From NCBI RefSeq assembly GCF_011040495.1, contig NZ_CP049037.1, positions 2,294,001-2,358,000 on the forward strand: DNA of 64,000 nt. The letters run 5' to 3'. Every line of letters starts with the position of its first letter. The first letter of the stretch is position 1. This stretch comes from Pseudohalocynthiibacter aestuariivivens. Lineage in GTDB: Bacteria; Pseudomonadota; Alphaproteobacteria; Rhodobacterales; Rhodobacteraceae. Under the pieces are notes generated by a model, which did not search any database, was not told where the DNA came from, and saw only the letters and a list, made by a program, of their open reading frames with translations. Positions 9,380 to 17,222 of the stretch are shown here, piece by piece. Made by a program: the position numbers and the translations under genes.

Positions 9380-9531
9380 GTCGCACCCAGGCGTATCCTC
9401 GGCTTCTCCGAGAACATTCCGCGCCAGAAAAACCATGCGACATGCTGCATCGTCTGGCCGCAGGTATCCTGAGGTGAGGTCGAAAGATCGAGGGGCAAAG
9501 CCTCTTAATACCAACCCCAGTTTCATCTAAG

Positions 9532-10818
9532 GTGAAAACACATTTATCCCGGTCCCACGCCATGCCCGCCTTTTGTCGCGATTGCCTGACCGAAACAGAC
9601 CCGGCGCAGCAACGCTGTACAGCCTGCGGGCGTCCGCGCGTTCTGTCCCATCCCGAGCTGTTTGACCTGAGCATCGCCCATATGGATTGCGACGCCTTCT
9701 ACGCGAGTGTCGAAAAGCGCGACGACCCCAGCCTGCAGGGAAAGCCAGTGATTATCGGTGGTGGACGGCGCGGCGTGGTTTCAACCGCCTGCTATGTCGC
9801 GCGCATCCGCGGCGTGCGTTCCGCCATGCCAATGTTTCAGGCGCTAAAGCTTTGCCCTGATGCGGTGATCGTGAAGCCTCGAATGAACGTATATGTCGAA
9901 GTTTCCAAGCAGATCCGCACCATAATGCAAGAACTAACGCCAGACATCGAACCGCTCTCGCTCGACGAGGCATTTCTTGATCTCGGCGGCACCCAGCGGC
10001 TGCATGGTGCCCCGCCCGCGATCATGCTGGCCCGCCTGATTAAGCGAATGTCCACGGAACTGGGCGTTACCGGCTCAATCGGACTGAGCCACAACAAGTT
10101 CCTCGCCAAGGTCGCCTCCGACCTCGATAAGCCGCGCGGTTTTTCGGTGATCGGACAGGCCGAAACCGCTGATTTTCTACACAACAAATCAGTTCGCCTG
10201 ATCTGGGGTGTCGGTCAGGCGGCACAGACATCCCTTGAAAGGGCGGGGATTCGCACATTTTCAGACCTGCTCAGGTGGGAGCGCACTGACCTCGCCACGC
10301 GGTTCGGCGCCATGGGCGAACGGTTATGGCATCTGGCGCGCGGGCAGGACCATCGCCGCGTCAATGCGCGGGCACCGATAAAGTCCATCTCCAAAGAGAC
10401 CACCTTTTTCGAAGACACCGGTGACCTCGACATTCTCGACGGGCATCTCTGGCGGCTCTCTGAACAGGTCTCGGACCGGGCCAAGGCGCGCGCGCTTGCT
10501 GGCCGGGTCGTCACACTGAAGCTGAAGCGCGCGGATCACGCGATCCTGACCCGCCGTCTGGCGCTGCGCGATTCCACGCAACTGGCCGATGTGATCTACC
10601 GCACCGCCCGCGCCCTGATGGACCCGATGGCCGACAGGGCCCCATTCCGCCTAATCGGTGTCGGACTGTCCGACCTGCTGAACGAAGATGGTGCCGACCT
10701 GTCGGGCGATTTGCTCGACCCTGACGCCCGCCGTCGCAGCAGTGCGGAGCGGGCCACCGATGAAATTAGGCGCAAGTTCGGCAAGGAAGCGATTCGCAAG
10801 GGCCGGGCGCTGCGCTGA
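9532..10818 (+). CDS. dinB: DNA polymerase IV (Y-family translesion polymerase)
   Basis: This 428-residue protein carries all Pol IV landmarks. The palm starts IAHMDCDAFYASVEKRDDPSL, the second catalytic acids lie in EPLSLDEAFLDLGGT, and the helix-hairpin-helix and little-finger regions follow (GLSHNKFLAKVASDLDKPRGF, RLIWGVGQA). It bypasses damaged template bases at low fidelity. Before the palm, residues about 11-30 form a CRDC...CTAC pattern that looks like a small zinc ribbon, an extension I associate with Rhodobacterales DinB. No typical C-terminal clamp motif is visible. An imperfect GAAC half-site lies upstream, but no clear LexA box. Confidence 0.95.
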   Translation: MKTHLSRSHAMPAFCRDCLTETDPAQQRCTACGRPRVLSHPELFDLSIAHMDCDAFYASVEKRDDPSLQGKPVIIGGGRRGVVSTACYVARIRGVRSAMPMFQALKLCPDAVIVKPRMNVYVEVSKQIRTIMQELTPDIEPLSLDEAFLDLGGTQRLHGAPPAIMLARLIKRMSTELGVTGSIGLSHNKFLAKVASDLDKPRGFSVIGQAETADFLHNKSVRLIWGVGQAAQTSLERAGIRTFSDLLRWERTDLATRFGAMGERLWHLARGQDHRRVNARAPIKSISKETTFFEDTGDLDILDGHLWRLSEQVSDRAKARALAGRVVTLKLKRADHAILTRRLALRDSTQLADVIYRTARALMDPMADRAPFRLIGVGLSDLLNEDGADLSGDLLDPDARRRSSAERATDEIRRKFGKEAIRKGRALR

Positions 10819-10827
10819 CTGCGGCGA

Positions 10828-11691
10828 TTACTCTGCCGCCAACGCCCTGTCTGCCGGACGCCCAATATCAGCGATCTGTGCGATCACACCGTTCAGCACC
10901 ATTCGGAACGCATCGAAATTCGCATTCGGCTCGATGCGCTGCTCATCCATATAGAGCGCGCGATCAATCTCGACCTGCACCGCGTGTCGTCCGCGCGAGG
11001 GGCGGCCATAATGCTGCGTCACATAGGCACCGGCAAAGGGTGTATTGCGCGCCACGCACAGACCAGCCGCACGGAACGCCTGCTCGATTTCCTCGACGAT
11101 CCCCGCATTGGCCGAAGCGCCGAAGCGGTCACCCAGCACCACGTCGGGCCGTCGCACGCCCTTCCGCGCGACCTGATCCATCGCCTCATGTGGCATTGAA
11201 TGGCAATCAATCAGAATCGCCTGACCGAACATCGCATGCGCCTGATCCATCTGACTGCGCAATGCCGCATGATAGGGGTGCCAATAGGATTCGATCCGGG
11301 TATCGACCTCTGCGCGGCTCAGTTTACCTTCATAAATCGCCTGCCCATTGGCCACCACGCGCGGCACTACCCCCAGGCCCGAGGAGACGCGTGGATTATG
11401 TCCGACCTTACGCACCCCCTCGATCAGCGCGGGGTCAAGCTCGTCTGCTGCCCGGTTGAGATCAATCAGCGCCCGCGGCGCGCCCGCCTGCAAGAACGGC
11501 GCACCTTCGCGCGGGGCCGCAGCAAAGAGCAGATCAACAAACGCATCTTCCGAACTGCGCACCGCTTGCGCATCCAGAATCGACCGTTGCAAGAACCACG
11601 CAGGATAATCCCGCCCGCTATGCGGCGAAGCGAACACGACGCTTGTGTTCCGCCTGTCAGGATGGATCAGGTGATAGGCGACCTTTGGCAT
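10828..11691 (-). CDS. N-formylglutamate amidohydrolase family protein
   Basis: This 287-residue protein matches the FGase family: VVFASPHSGRDYP at the N-terminus, IDLNRAADELDP, the metal-ligand segment ILIDCHSMPH, and RHAVQVEIDRALYMDE near the end. Family members hydrolyse N-formyl-L-glutamate to glutamate and formate in histidine breakdown, though related proteins act on other N-acyl amino acids. I chose the start MPKVAYH at 11691. The open frame continues upstream but would translate across the antisense of the tRNA gene, which is not credible. It is convergent with dinB, 9 bases apart, and no other hut gene is nearby. Confidence 0.85.
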   Translation of the reverse strand: MPKVAYHLIHPDRRNTSVVFASPHSGRDYPAWFLQRSILDAQAVRSSEDAFVDLLFAAAPREGAPFLQAGAPRALIDLNRAADELDPALIEGVRKVGHNPRVSSGLGVVPRVVANGQAIYEGKLSRAEVDTRIESYWHPYHAALRSQMDQAHAMFGQAILIDCHSMPHEAMDQVARKGVRRPDVVLGDRFGASANAGIVEEIEQAFRAAGLCVARNTPFAGAYVTQHYGRPSRGRHAVQVEIDRALYMDEQRIEPNANFDAFRMVLNGVIAQIADIGRPADRALAAE

Positions 11692-11760
11692 ACGCGCTCG
11701 AAACAATCTCTTTGACTTCTGGTCACATGATAGACCGAATTTTTCGCGAACCAAAAGCCC

Positions 11761-11789
11761 TTGATCCCTGTTCACGCTTCTTTTATAGA
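11761..11789 (+). promoter_or_regulatory. sigma70-type promoter of the tRNA-Val/rpmJ unit
   Basis: TTGATC (11761-11766), a 17-base spacer and TATAGA (11784-11789) give a near-consensus promoter about 65 bases upstream of the tRNA. No other promoter is seen between the tRNA and rpmJ, so both are likely served by it. Confidence 0.65.
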
Positions 11790-11855
11790 CCAGCGGACCG
11801 GCGCGGATTTCCGCGCCCCTATTTGTTGGGGCACGGAATAAGGGTCGGCATTCAT

Positions 11856-11930
11856 GGGCGCTTAGCTCAGCGGTAGAGCACTTCGTTGACATCGAAGGGG
11901 TCACAAGTTCGAACCTTGTAGTGCCCACCA
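11856..11930 (+). tRNA. tRNA-Val(GAC)
   Basis: The 75-base gene folds into a full cloverleaf. The acceptor GGGCGCT pairs with AGTGCCC (one G-T pair), and the D arm is GCTCAGCGGTAGAGC. The anticodon stem CTTCG/CGAAG closes the loop TTGACAT with anticodon GAC, and the T arm is ACAAG TTCGAAC CTTGT. The discriminator is A and the CCA end is encoded. GAC reads valine codons GUC/GUU. Confidence 0.97.
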
Positions 11931-12011
11931 TGAATTCACTGTTCCGGCTGTGCCGGGACGCCCGCAACCCGCAAGGCGCTGGCCCGCGCCGCGACAACAA
12001 AGGAGACGACG

Positions 12012-12137
12012 ATGAAAGTACGCAACTCGCTTCGCTCGCTCAAGAACCGGCACCGTGATTGCCGCGTCGTGCGCCGCAAAGGCCGCGTCTACGTGATCAA
12101 CAAAACCCAGCGCCGCTTCAAAGCCCGTCAGGGCTGA
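12012..12137 (+). CDS. rpmJ: 50S ribosomal protein L36
   Basis: A 41-residue, strongly basic protein starts [20 protein letters not shown] and ends [12 protein letters not shown]. This is the L36 form with the [12 protein letters not shown] core and only one of the usual zinc ligands retained (Cys17), i.e. a C-minus, zinc-independent type. L36 is the smallest protein of the large subunit. AGGAGACGACG precedes the ATG. It lies 81 bases after tRNA-Val, shares its probable promoter and is closed by a terminator at 12179. Confidence 0.97.
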   Translation: MKVRNSLRSLKNRHRDCRVVRRKGRVYVINKTQRRFKARQG

Positions 12138-12178
12138 GCCGCGCCAGCCGCACCCCGCGTGTGGCAGGACATTTAGAA

Positions 12179-12209
12179 CCCCGTCTCAGATCCGAGGCGG
12201 GGTTTTTTT
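12179..12209 (+). terminator. Rho-independent terminator after rpmJ
   Basis: CCCCGTCTC (12179-12187) pairs with GAGGCGGGG (12194-12202) in a 9-bp stem with one G-T pair and a 6-base loop, followed by seven Ts (12203-12209). It ends the tRNA-Val/rpmJ unit. Confidence 0.9.
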
Positions 12210-12236
12210 ATTGGTGATCGCCACATCTCCGCGCGC

Positions 12237-13184
12237 CTACTGCCGCGCTGCCAGCCCCATGACCGCCGTAACCAGCCGCGAAACGGCGACCGCACCGATC
12301 TCGTCCACATCCATTTCGGGCACAAACTCGGCAAAGTCGACGGCTGCAATCGTGCCGCGCTCTGCCGCGCCGCGCAACAGACCCAACCCTTGGCCATAGC
12401 TCAGCCCGCCCGGACTGCGCGCAAGGCACCCCGGCACCACGGATGGGTCCAACCCATCCACGTCAAAGCAGATGACGATTCGGGCGCCTGTCTCTATCCG
12501 CGCCAGAATCGGAGCAATGCCATGCGCATGTACCTCTTCGGCGGGCACGATTTGGGCCCCCCAATCCAGCGCGTCTTGGACATCGTCGGAATGTGCCGAC
12601 CCGGTGCCCCGCGCGCCGACCTGAATGATTTGCGTGATATGTGCCATCTCTGACGCGCGGCGCATGTTTGAGGACAGGCCGAACCGTTCGCCCATATGCA
12701 CATCGCGCCAGTCGATATGCGCATCGATCTGCAACAAAGTGTAGCTATCGCCAGTGTCAGACAGCGCATCCAGCATCGGAATCGGCACCGAATCGTCACC
12801 GCCCACGACTATCGGCACGACGCCCGCCGCCATAATCTCCGCCACAGCCGCGCGGATCACCGCCCGATTTGCGGCAAAATCCTCTGTATTGAACGGCAGA
12901 TCACCGCAGTCGACTGCAGCTTTGCACCCGGCCGGGAATAGCGGCCCGCCGAGGTCAAAATTGTACCGGTCGATCAGGCTCGCCTCTGGTGCCATCGCCA
13001 CGCGCAGGGCTTGCGGTGCATTGCGCGCGAATGCTCCCATCTGGCCATAAGGCGTTGCCCCCGGCACCCCCAGATAGGCCGACGACGCGTCGCTGACATT
13101 CAGATCAGAACGCGCCGACAATCCCAGAAAGGTCGAGCTGTCCACCTCTCCCAGTATCGTGGCAAGGTCTGGCTTATCAGTCAT
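12237..13184 (-). CDS. ureohydrolase family protein (agmatinase/arginase-like)
   Basis: This 315-residue protein belongs to the binuclear manganese arginase/agmatinase family, which releases urea from guanidino compounds. Metal motifs are seen as VVGGDDSVPIP, QIDAHIDWRDV and ICFDVDGLDPSVVPG. The first differs from the usual GGDHS: the metal-ligand His is replaced by Asp, so substrate and activity may differ from SpeB. It ends just after the rpmJ terminator. A gap of 130 bases separates it from the divergent DadA-like oxidase, suggesting a shared regulatory region and possibly a linked amine or amino-acid pathway. Confidence 0.85.
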   Translation of the reverse strand: MTDKPDLATILGEVDSSTFLGLSARSDLNVSDASSAYLGVPGATPYGQMGAFARNAPQALRVAMAPEASLIDRYNFDLGGPLFPAGCKAAVDCGDLPFNTEDFAANRAVIRAAVAEIMAAGVVPIVVGGDDSVPIPMLDALSDTGDSYTLLQIDAHIDWRDVHMGERFGLSSNMRRASEMAHITQIIQVGARGTGSAHSDDVQDALDWGAQIVPAEEVHAHGIAPILARIETGARIVICFDVDGLDPSVVPGCLARSPGGLSYGQGLGLLRGAAERGTIAAVDFAEFVPEMDVDEIGAVAVSRLVTAVMGLAARQ

Positions 13185-13314
13185 GCATGCTTCTCCCTGA
13201 CATGCCGGATCCTAGGGTGTTTCATCCTTTCCTTCAACGCGGTCGACCCACTTGCCGTATACCGCAACCTCTGCCTAGGGTGCGCGCAACCCCATGGTCA
13301 AAGGAACCCGCCCC

Positions 13315-14556
13315 ATGACACCCCGAAACATCATCGTCATCGGAGCAGGTATCTGCGGGTTATCCTCTGCCATCTGGCTGCGTCGCGCAGGCCATACCGT
13401 AACGCTGATCGACCGTGACTATCCCGGTGCTGGTGCGTCCTATGGCAATGCCGGGCTGCTGGCGGAATGGGCCATCGTGCCGATGAATACCCCCGGCATC
13501 ACCCGAGACGGGGCGAAATACCTGATGTCCCGCGACGGTCCGCTATTCCTGCAATGGTCCTACCTGCCGCGCCTCATCCCTTGGCTCGCCAAATTCGTCG
13601 CGAACTCGACCGATGCACGCACCCGCGCGACCTCTGCAAGTCTGGTGCATTTGCTGCATGACAGCGTCGATCAGCACCGTGCGCTGACCAAGGGCACACG
13701 GGCGGAGAAATGGATCAGTTCCAGTGATTTCGGCTACGTCTACCGTGACCGCGCCGCATTTGACGCAGACGCCTATGGCTGGGCGCTGAAACGCGAAGCA
13801 GGCTACGTGCCCGACTTGATCGAAGGCGGCGCAGTACAAGAGGCAGAGCCGATGCTCGCCCCGTCACAGCGGTGTCTGGCGATGCTGCGTGGACATGGGC
13901 ATATTCTTAATCCCGGCGCCTATATGGCCGATCTTGCACAGGTGTTTCAGGACGAGGGCGGAACCTACCTTCAGGCCGAAATGCGTGACGTCACTCTCAG
14001 CGATGGCCATGTTACCGAGATCATCACTGACCACGGTACTCTGGCCTGCGATGCCGCTGTTCTGTCGGCGGGCATCTGGTCAAAACCCCTGATGGCCAAA
14101 CTGGGGGTCAAAACCCCGCTGGAGGCCGAGCGCGGCTATCACCTGCACTTTACCGGCCCCAATGCCAAGGTCCACACACCTCTGATGATCCAATCCGGCA
14201 AATTCGCGGTAAATCCAATGGAGCATGGTCTGCGCTGCGCCGGTATGGTCGAATTGGGCGGCATCACCGCGCCACCCTCACGCGCGCCCTTTGACCTGCT
14301 CCGCCGCAATGTGACCAAGATGTTTCCCGGTCTGACCTACGATAGTGTCGAAGAGTGGATGGGCTTTCGTCCCTCCACCCCCGACAGCCTGCCTTTGATC
14401 GGCGAAATCGGTGGCAGCGGCGTCTTTGCCGCCTTTGGCCACCAGCATGTCGGCCTGACCGGAGGACCAAAAACCGGACGTTGGGTGGCCGACCTGATCA
14501 ATGGGCGACGCATGAACGCTGATCTGTCCGCGTTCGACACTAACCGTTTTGGCTAA
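13315..14556 (+). CDS. FAD-dependent D-amino acid dehydrogenase-like oxidoreductase (DadA family)
   Basis: This gives 413 residues from the ATG at 13315, preceded by AAAGGA; an upstream in-frame ATG at 13294 is less well placed. The N-terminus has the Rossmann FAD loop IIVIGAGICGLSSAIWLRRAG and LIDRDYPGAGASYGNAG, typical of DadA/glycine-oxidase-type DAO proteins. The C-terminus has FRPSTPDSLPLIGEIG and GHQHVGLTGGPKTGRWVADL. It likely oxidises an amino acid or related amine to an imine, passing electrons to the chain or oxygen. The exact substrate is not determined. Its stop overlaps the convergent FMN reductase by 4 bases. Confidence 0.85.
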   Translation: MTPRNIIVIGAGICGLSSAIWLRRAGHTVTLIDRDYPGAGASYGNAGLLAEWAIVPMNTPGITRDGAKYLMSRDGPLFLQWSYLPRLIPWLAKFVANSTDARTRATSASLVHLLHDSVDQHRALTKGTRAEKWISSSDFGYVYRDRAAFDADAYGWALKREAGYVPDLIEGGAVQEAEPMLAPSQRCLAMLRGHGHILNPGAYMADLAQVFQDEGGTYLQAEMRDVTLSDGHVTEIITDHGTLACDAAVLSAGIWSKPLMAKLGVKTPLEAERGYHLHFTGPNAKVHTPLMIQSGKFAVNPMEHGLRCAGMVELGGITAPPSRAPFDLLRRNVTKMFPGLTYDSVEEWMGFRPSTPDSLPLIGEIGGSGVFAAFGHQHVGLTGGPKTGRWVADLINGRRMNADLSAFDTNRFG

Positions 14557-15089
14557 CCGATCATCCCGCGCAGCCGCGCCATCCGGTCGGCGACCTGACC
14601 CTTGAGGAAATCATTCGTCAACGCACCATTCTCGTCAAATTCGTTCTGTGCGGCGGCTATCAGTATCAACGGCCCATGCACGACATTGACCTGCAATTGC
14701 GTCAGAATGCTTAGCGTCATAAAATGCGCCGTCTCTCCGCCCGAGCGTCCACCGGCGGCGGACATCACTACAGCGGGCTTATCCTGTGTCGGCCACGGCT
14801 TGACCCGGCTCAGCCAATCAAGCGCGTTTTTCAACACGCCGGAAATTCCCTTGTTGTATTCCGGTGCTCCGATGACAAGCGCATCCGCGCCACGAACCTG
14901 CTCGATCAGTGTCGTGACCTTTTCGGGGATACCCCTATCTTCGACATCCCCATCATAAAGCGGCAGGTCGAGATCAGCCTCGATGACGTTCGCGTCGCCA
15001 TAGGCCGCAGCAGCCTCTCGCAGCAGCATCTTGTTATAGGACGCCTCGCGGAGCGAGCCGGACATCAGCAGAAGGGTCGGTTTGGTCAT
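14553..15089 (-). CDS. NADPH-dependent FMN reductase (flavodoxin-like fold)
   Basis: This gives 178 residues from the ATG at 15089 with GAGG upstream. The N-terminus LLLMSGSLREASYNKMLLRE is the FMN phosphate-binding loop of the NADPH_FMN_reductase family, followed by LDLPLYDGDVEDRG, VIGAPEYNKGISGVLKNALDW and SAAGGRSGG. Such enzymes reduce FMN, quinones, azo dyes or chromate with NADPH. The longer in-frame extension upstream has no ribosome-binding site and reads unlike the family. It is convergent with the DadA-like gene and divergent from the methyltransferase. Confidence 0.9.
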   Translation of the reverse strand: MTKPTLLLMSGSLREASYNKMLLREAAAAYGDANVIEADLDLPLYDGDVEDRGIPEKVTTLIEQVRGADALVIGAPEYNKGISGVLKNALDWLSRVKPWPTQDKPAVVMSAAGGRSGGETAHFMTLSILTQLQVNVVHGPLILIAAAQNEFDENGALTNDFLKGQVADRMARLRGMIG

Positions 15090-15265
15090 TGAGATACCTC
15101 TGAGATCAATTGTTTCTGTTGCTGTGTAATCTGGCATGATCCGCGCCGCTGACAAGTCGAAGCAGCGCACAGAACCTGTGCACGCGACAGCATCTATCGC
15201 CCCGGCATTCTGCGCTGCCGATGAAAATGTGCTAAGATCACCCATGCATCAGCGGGAGAAGCACC

Positions 15266-16051
15266 ATGCACGACAAATGGACAGATGGCGACGCCTACGA
15301 GATGTATGTCGGCAGATGGAGCCGCCTGACGGGTCAAAAATTCCTCGCTTGGCTGGATGTGCCAAACCAGAAACGCTGGCTTGATCTCGGGTGCGGGACA
15401 GGCGCACTGACCTCTCGTATATTGGACGCGTGCGACCCTGTATCCATCATCGGCGTCGAACCGTCCGAGGGCTTTCTGACCTTGGCACGCAATTCGGTCA
15501 CTGATCCGCGTGCAGAGTTTCGACAGGGTGCTGGCGATAGCGTCCCTGCCGCGGACGCCGCAGTGGATTGTGCTGTTTCCGGGTTGGTGCTGAACTTCAT
15601 CCCGGATGTGCAAAAGGCCATGAACGAACTGACGCGTGTTACCACCCCGAACGGAACGGTCGCCGCCTATGTCTGGGATTATGCCGGCCATGTTCAGTTC
15701 ATGCGCTATTTCTGGGATGCTGCCATCGCGCTCGACCCCTCAGCCCGCGATAAGGACGAAGGCGTTCGGTTTCCGATCTGCAAACCCGATGCGCTGGCTG
15801 ATCTGTTCCGCGCCTCTGGGCTACGCGATGTTTCCACGGCACCAATTGACGTTCCGACACCGTTCGAGAATTTCGATGACTATTGGACCCCATTTCTTTC
15901 TGGGATTGCCCCCGCACCCGGTTATTGCGCATCACTAGACGATGAGGCGCGCGAATTGCTGAAGATCCGCCTCGAAGAGGTGCTGCCAACTGACCCGGAC
16001 GGTCGCATTCTGCTGGCCGCACGTGCGTGGGCTGTCCGCGGTACGCGCTAA
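15266..16051 (+). CDS. class I SAM-dependent methyltransferase
   Basis: This 261-residue protein begins MHDKWTDGDAYEMYVGRWSR, common in UbiE-like methyltransferases. The SAM loop WLDLGCGTGALTSRIL (about 36-50) follows, then IIGVEPSEGFL, a motif-II-like AVDCAVSGLVLNFIPD and KAMNELTRVTTPNGTVAAYVW. The substrate cannot be told; the family methylates quinones, small molecules or sterols. GGGAG lies 7 bases before the ATG. It is a single gene, divergent from the FMN reductase and convergent with the LysR gene. Confidence 0.9.
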   Translation: MHDKWTDGDAYEMYVGRWSRLTGQKFLAWLDVPNQKRWLDLGCGTGALTSRILDACDPVSIIGVEPSEGFLTLARNSVTDPRAEFRQGAGDSVPAADAAVDCAVSGLVLNFIPDVQKAMNELTRVTTPNGTVAAYVWDYAGHVQFMRYFWDAAIALDPSARDKDEGVRFPICKPDALADLFRASGLRDVSTAPIDVPTPFENFDDYWTPFLSGIAPAPGYCASLDDEARELLKIRLEEVLPTDPDGRILLAARAWAVRGTR

Positions 16052-16075
16052 GGTCTGACACCCGGACATACGCAC

Positions 16076-16114
16076 AAAAGAAAACCCCGGCTGCAGGCAA
16101 TGCTAACCGGGGTT
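16076..16114 (-). terminator. Rho-independent terminator of the LysR-type gene
   Basis: On the minus strand AACCCCGG (16107-16114) pairs with CCGGGGTT (16083-16090) in an 8-bp stem over a 16-base loop. TTTTCTTTT follows. It lies about 45 bases after the stop codon of the LysR-type regulator. Confidence 0.8.
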
Positions 16115-16158
16115 CAGGTGGCCCTGCTATGGGCGGGGAGGAAAATCGTTGTGTCGTA

Positions 16159-17064
16159 TTACCAGTCTGTCGGACCCTTGTCCGCAAAGGCATGAACCAG
16201 AAAATCAATGAACGCGCGCACCTTGGGTTGGGTAAACCGTCCCGGCGGGTAAACCGCATAGATGCCTTGGGTCTCGACTGGCAGATCAGGGATCACGTCC
16301 TCGATCAGGCCCTTTTCCATCGCGTCGGCGTATAGGAAACTGGGCAGATAAGCGATGCCGAGGCCCGAGATGGCCGCATTCAGCAGCGATTGACCGTCAT
16401 TGACCGATAGCCCGCCCGCTGTGCGCACCTGACGTTTCTCGCCAGAGGGCGCAGTCAGCTTCCACACCGATCCACCCGACTGGCTGGAATAATGCAGCAG
16501 TTTATGCTCGTTCAGGTCATCAATCTTCTGGGGGCGTCCGTATTTCTGGATATACCCCGGTGATGCGATCATCCGCTTCGTCGTTTCGGTCAGTTTGCGT
16601 GCCCGCAGTGTGCTGTCTTCCAGCTCGCCAATGCGGATCGCCATGTCGAACCCTTCAGAAATCAGTTCTACATAGCGGTTGTTCAGCACCATGTTGACTG
16701 TGATATCTGGGAACTCATCTAGGAAACTGCCCAGAACCGGGCTGAGGTGATTAACCCCGAAATCCGTCGCGACAGAGATACGCAACAACCCCGAAGGATC
16801 GCTCTGCATCGAGCTGACCAGCGCATCCGCCTCGCCAGCATCATTCAGAACACGCAACGCCCGGTCGTAATAGGCCAGACCGATCTCGGTCGGGCTGACG
16901 CGCCGTGTCGTCCTGTTCAGCAGGCGGGCCCCCAAGCGCGCCTCCAGCGAAGACACATGCTTGGACACGGCGGATTTGGAAATCCCCATCTTGCGCGCAG
17001 CATCGGTAAACCCCCCTTGATCCACCACAGTGGCGAAGGCTTCCATTTCAGTCAGGCGATCCAT
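16159..17064 (-). CDS. LysR-family transcriptional regulator
   Basis: This gives 301 residues from the ATG at 17064 with AGAGG 9 bases upstream; a GTG two codons earlier is too close to the ribosome-binding site. The winged helix-turn-helix is at residues about 1-60 (MDRLTEMEAFATVVDQGGF, SKSAVSKHVSSLEARLGARL, LNRTTRRVSPTEIG), and the effector-binding LysR_substrate domain follows. The N-terminus is of the CrgA/DsdC-like subgroup. Its target is unknown; no divergent partner is close, since the upstream neighbour xseA runs in the same direction. Confidence 0.95.
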   Translation of the reverse strand: MDRLTEMEAFATVVDQGGFTDAARKMGISKSAVSKHVSSLEARLGARLLNRTTRRVSPTEIGLAYYDRALRVLNDAGEADALVSSMQSDPSGLLRISVATDFGVNHLSPVLGSFLDEFPDITVNMVLNNRYVELISEGFDMAIRIGELEDSTLRARKLTETTKRMIASPGYIQKYGRPQKIDDLNEHKLLHYSSQSGGSVWKLTAPSGEKRQVRTAGGLSVNDGQSLLNAAISGLGIAYLPSFLYADAMEKGLIEDVIPDLPVETQGIYAVYPPGRFTQPKVRAFIDFLVHAFADKGPTDW

Positions 17065-17222
17065 TAACACATACCTCTGCTCGTTCTCGTTGACAGCAGA
17101 TATGGCCGCAGAATTAGGCGCAACTTAGGCGACCTATAGACAATATCGAGGTTTCATCACGGATCGTTCAGATGTTGGAAACACAGAAACAGAGGTTCCC
17201 ATAGCGGGCTTTTGTGTCCGTC

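Noticed and set aside
9380..9531. LexA (SOS) box before dinB
   Set aside because: One GAAC is present at 9411 but the second half-site at 7-base spacing is missing (GCCA instead of GAAC).
11692..12000. N-terminal extension of the N-formylglutamate amidohydrolase
   Set aside because: The extension reads through the antisense of tRNA-Val and its promoter; the family start is at 11691.
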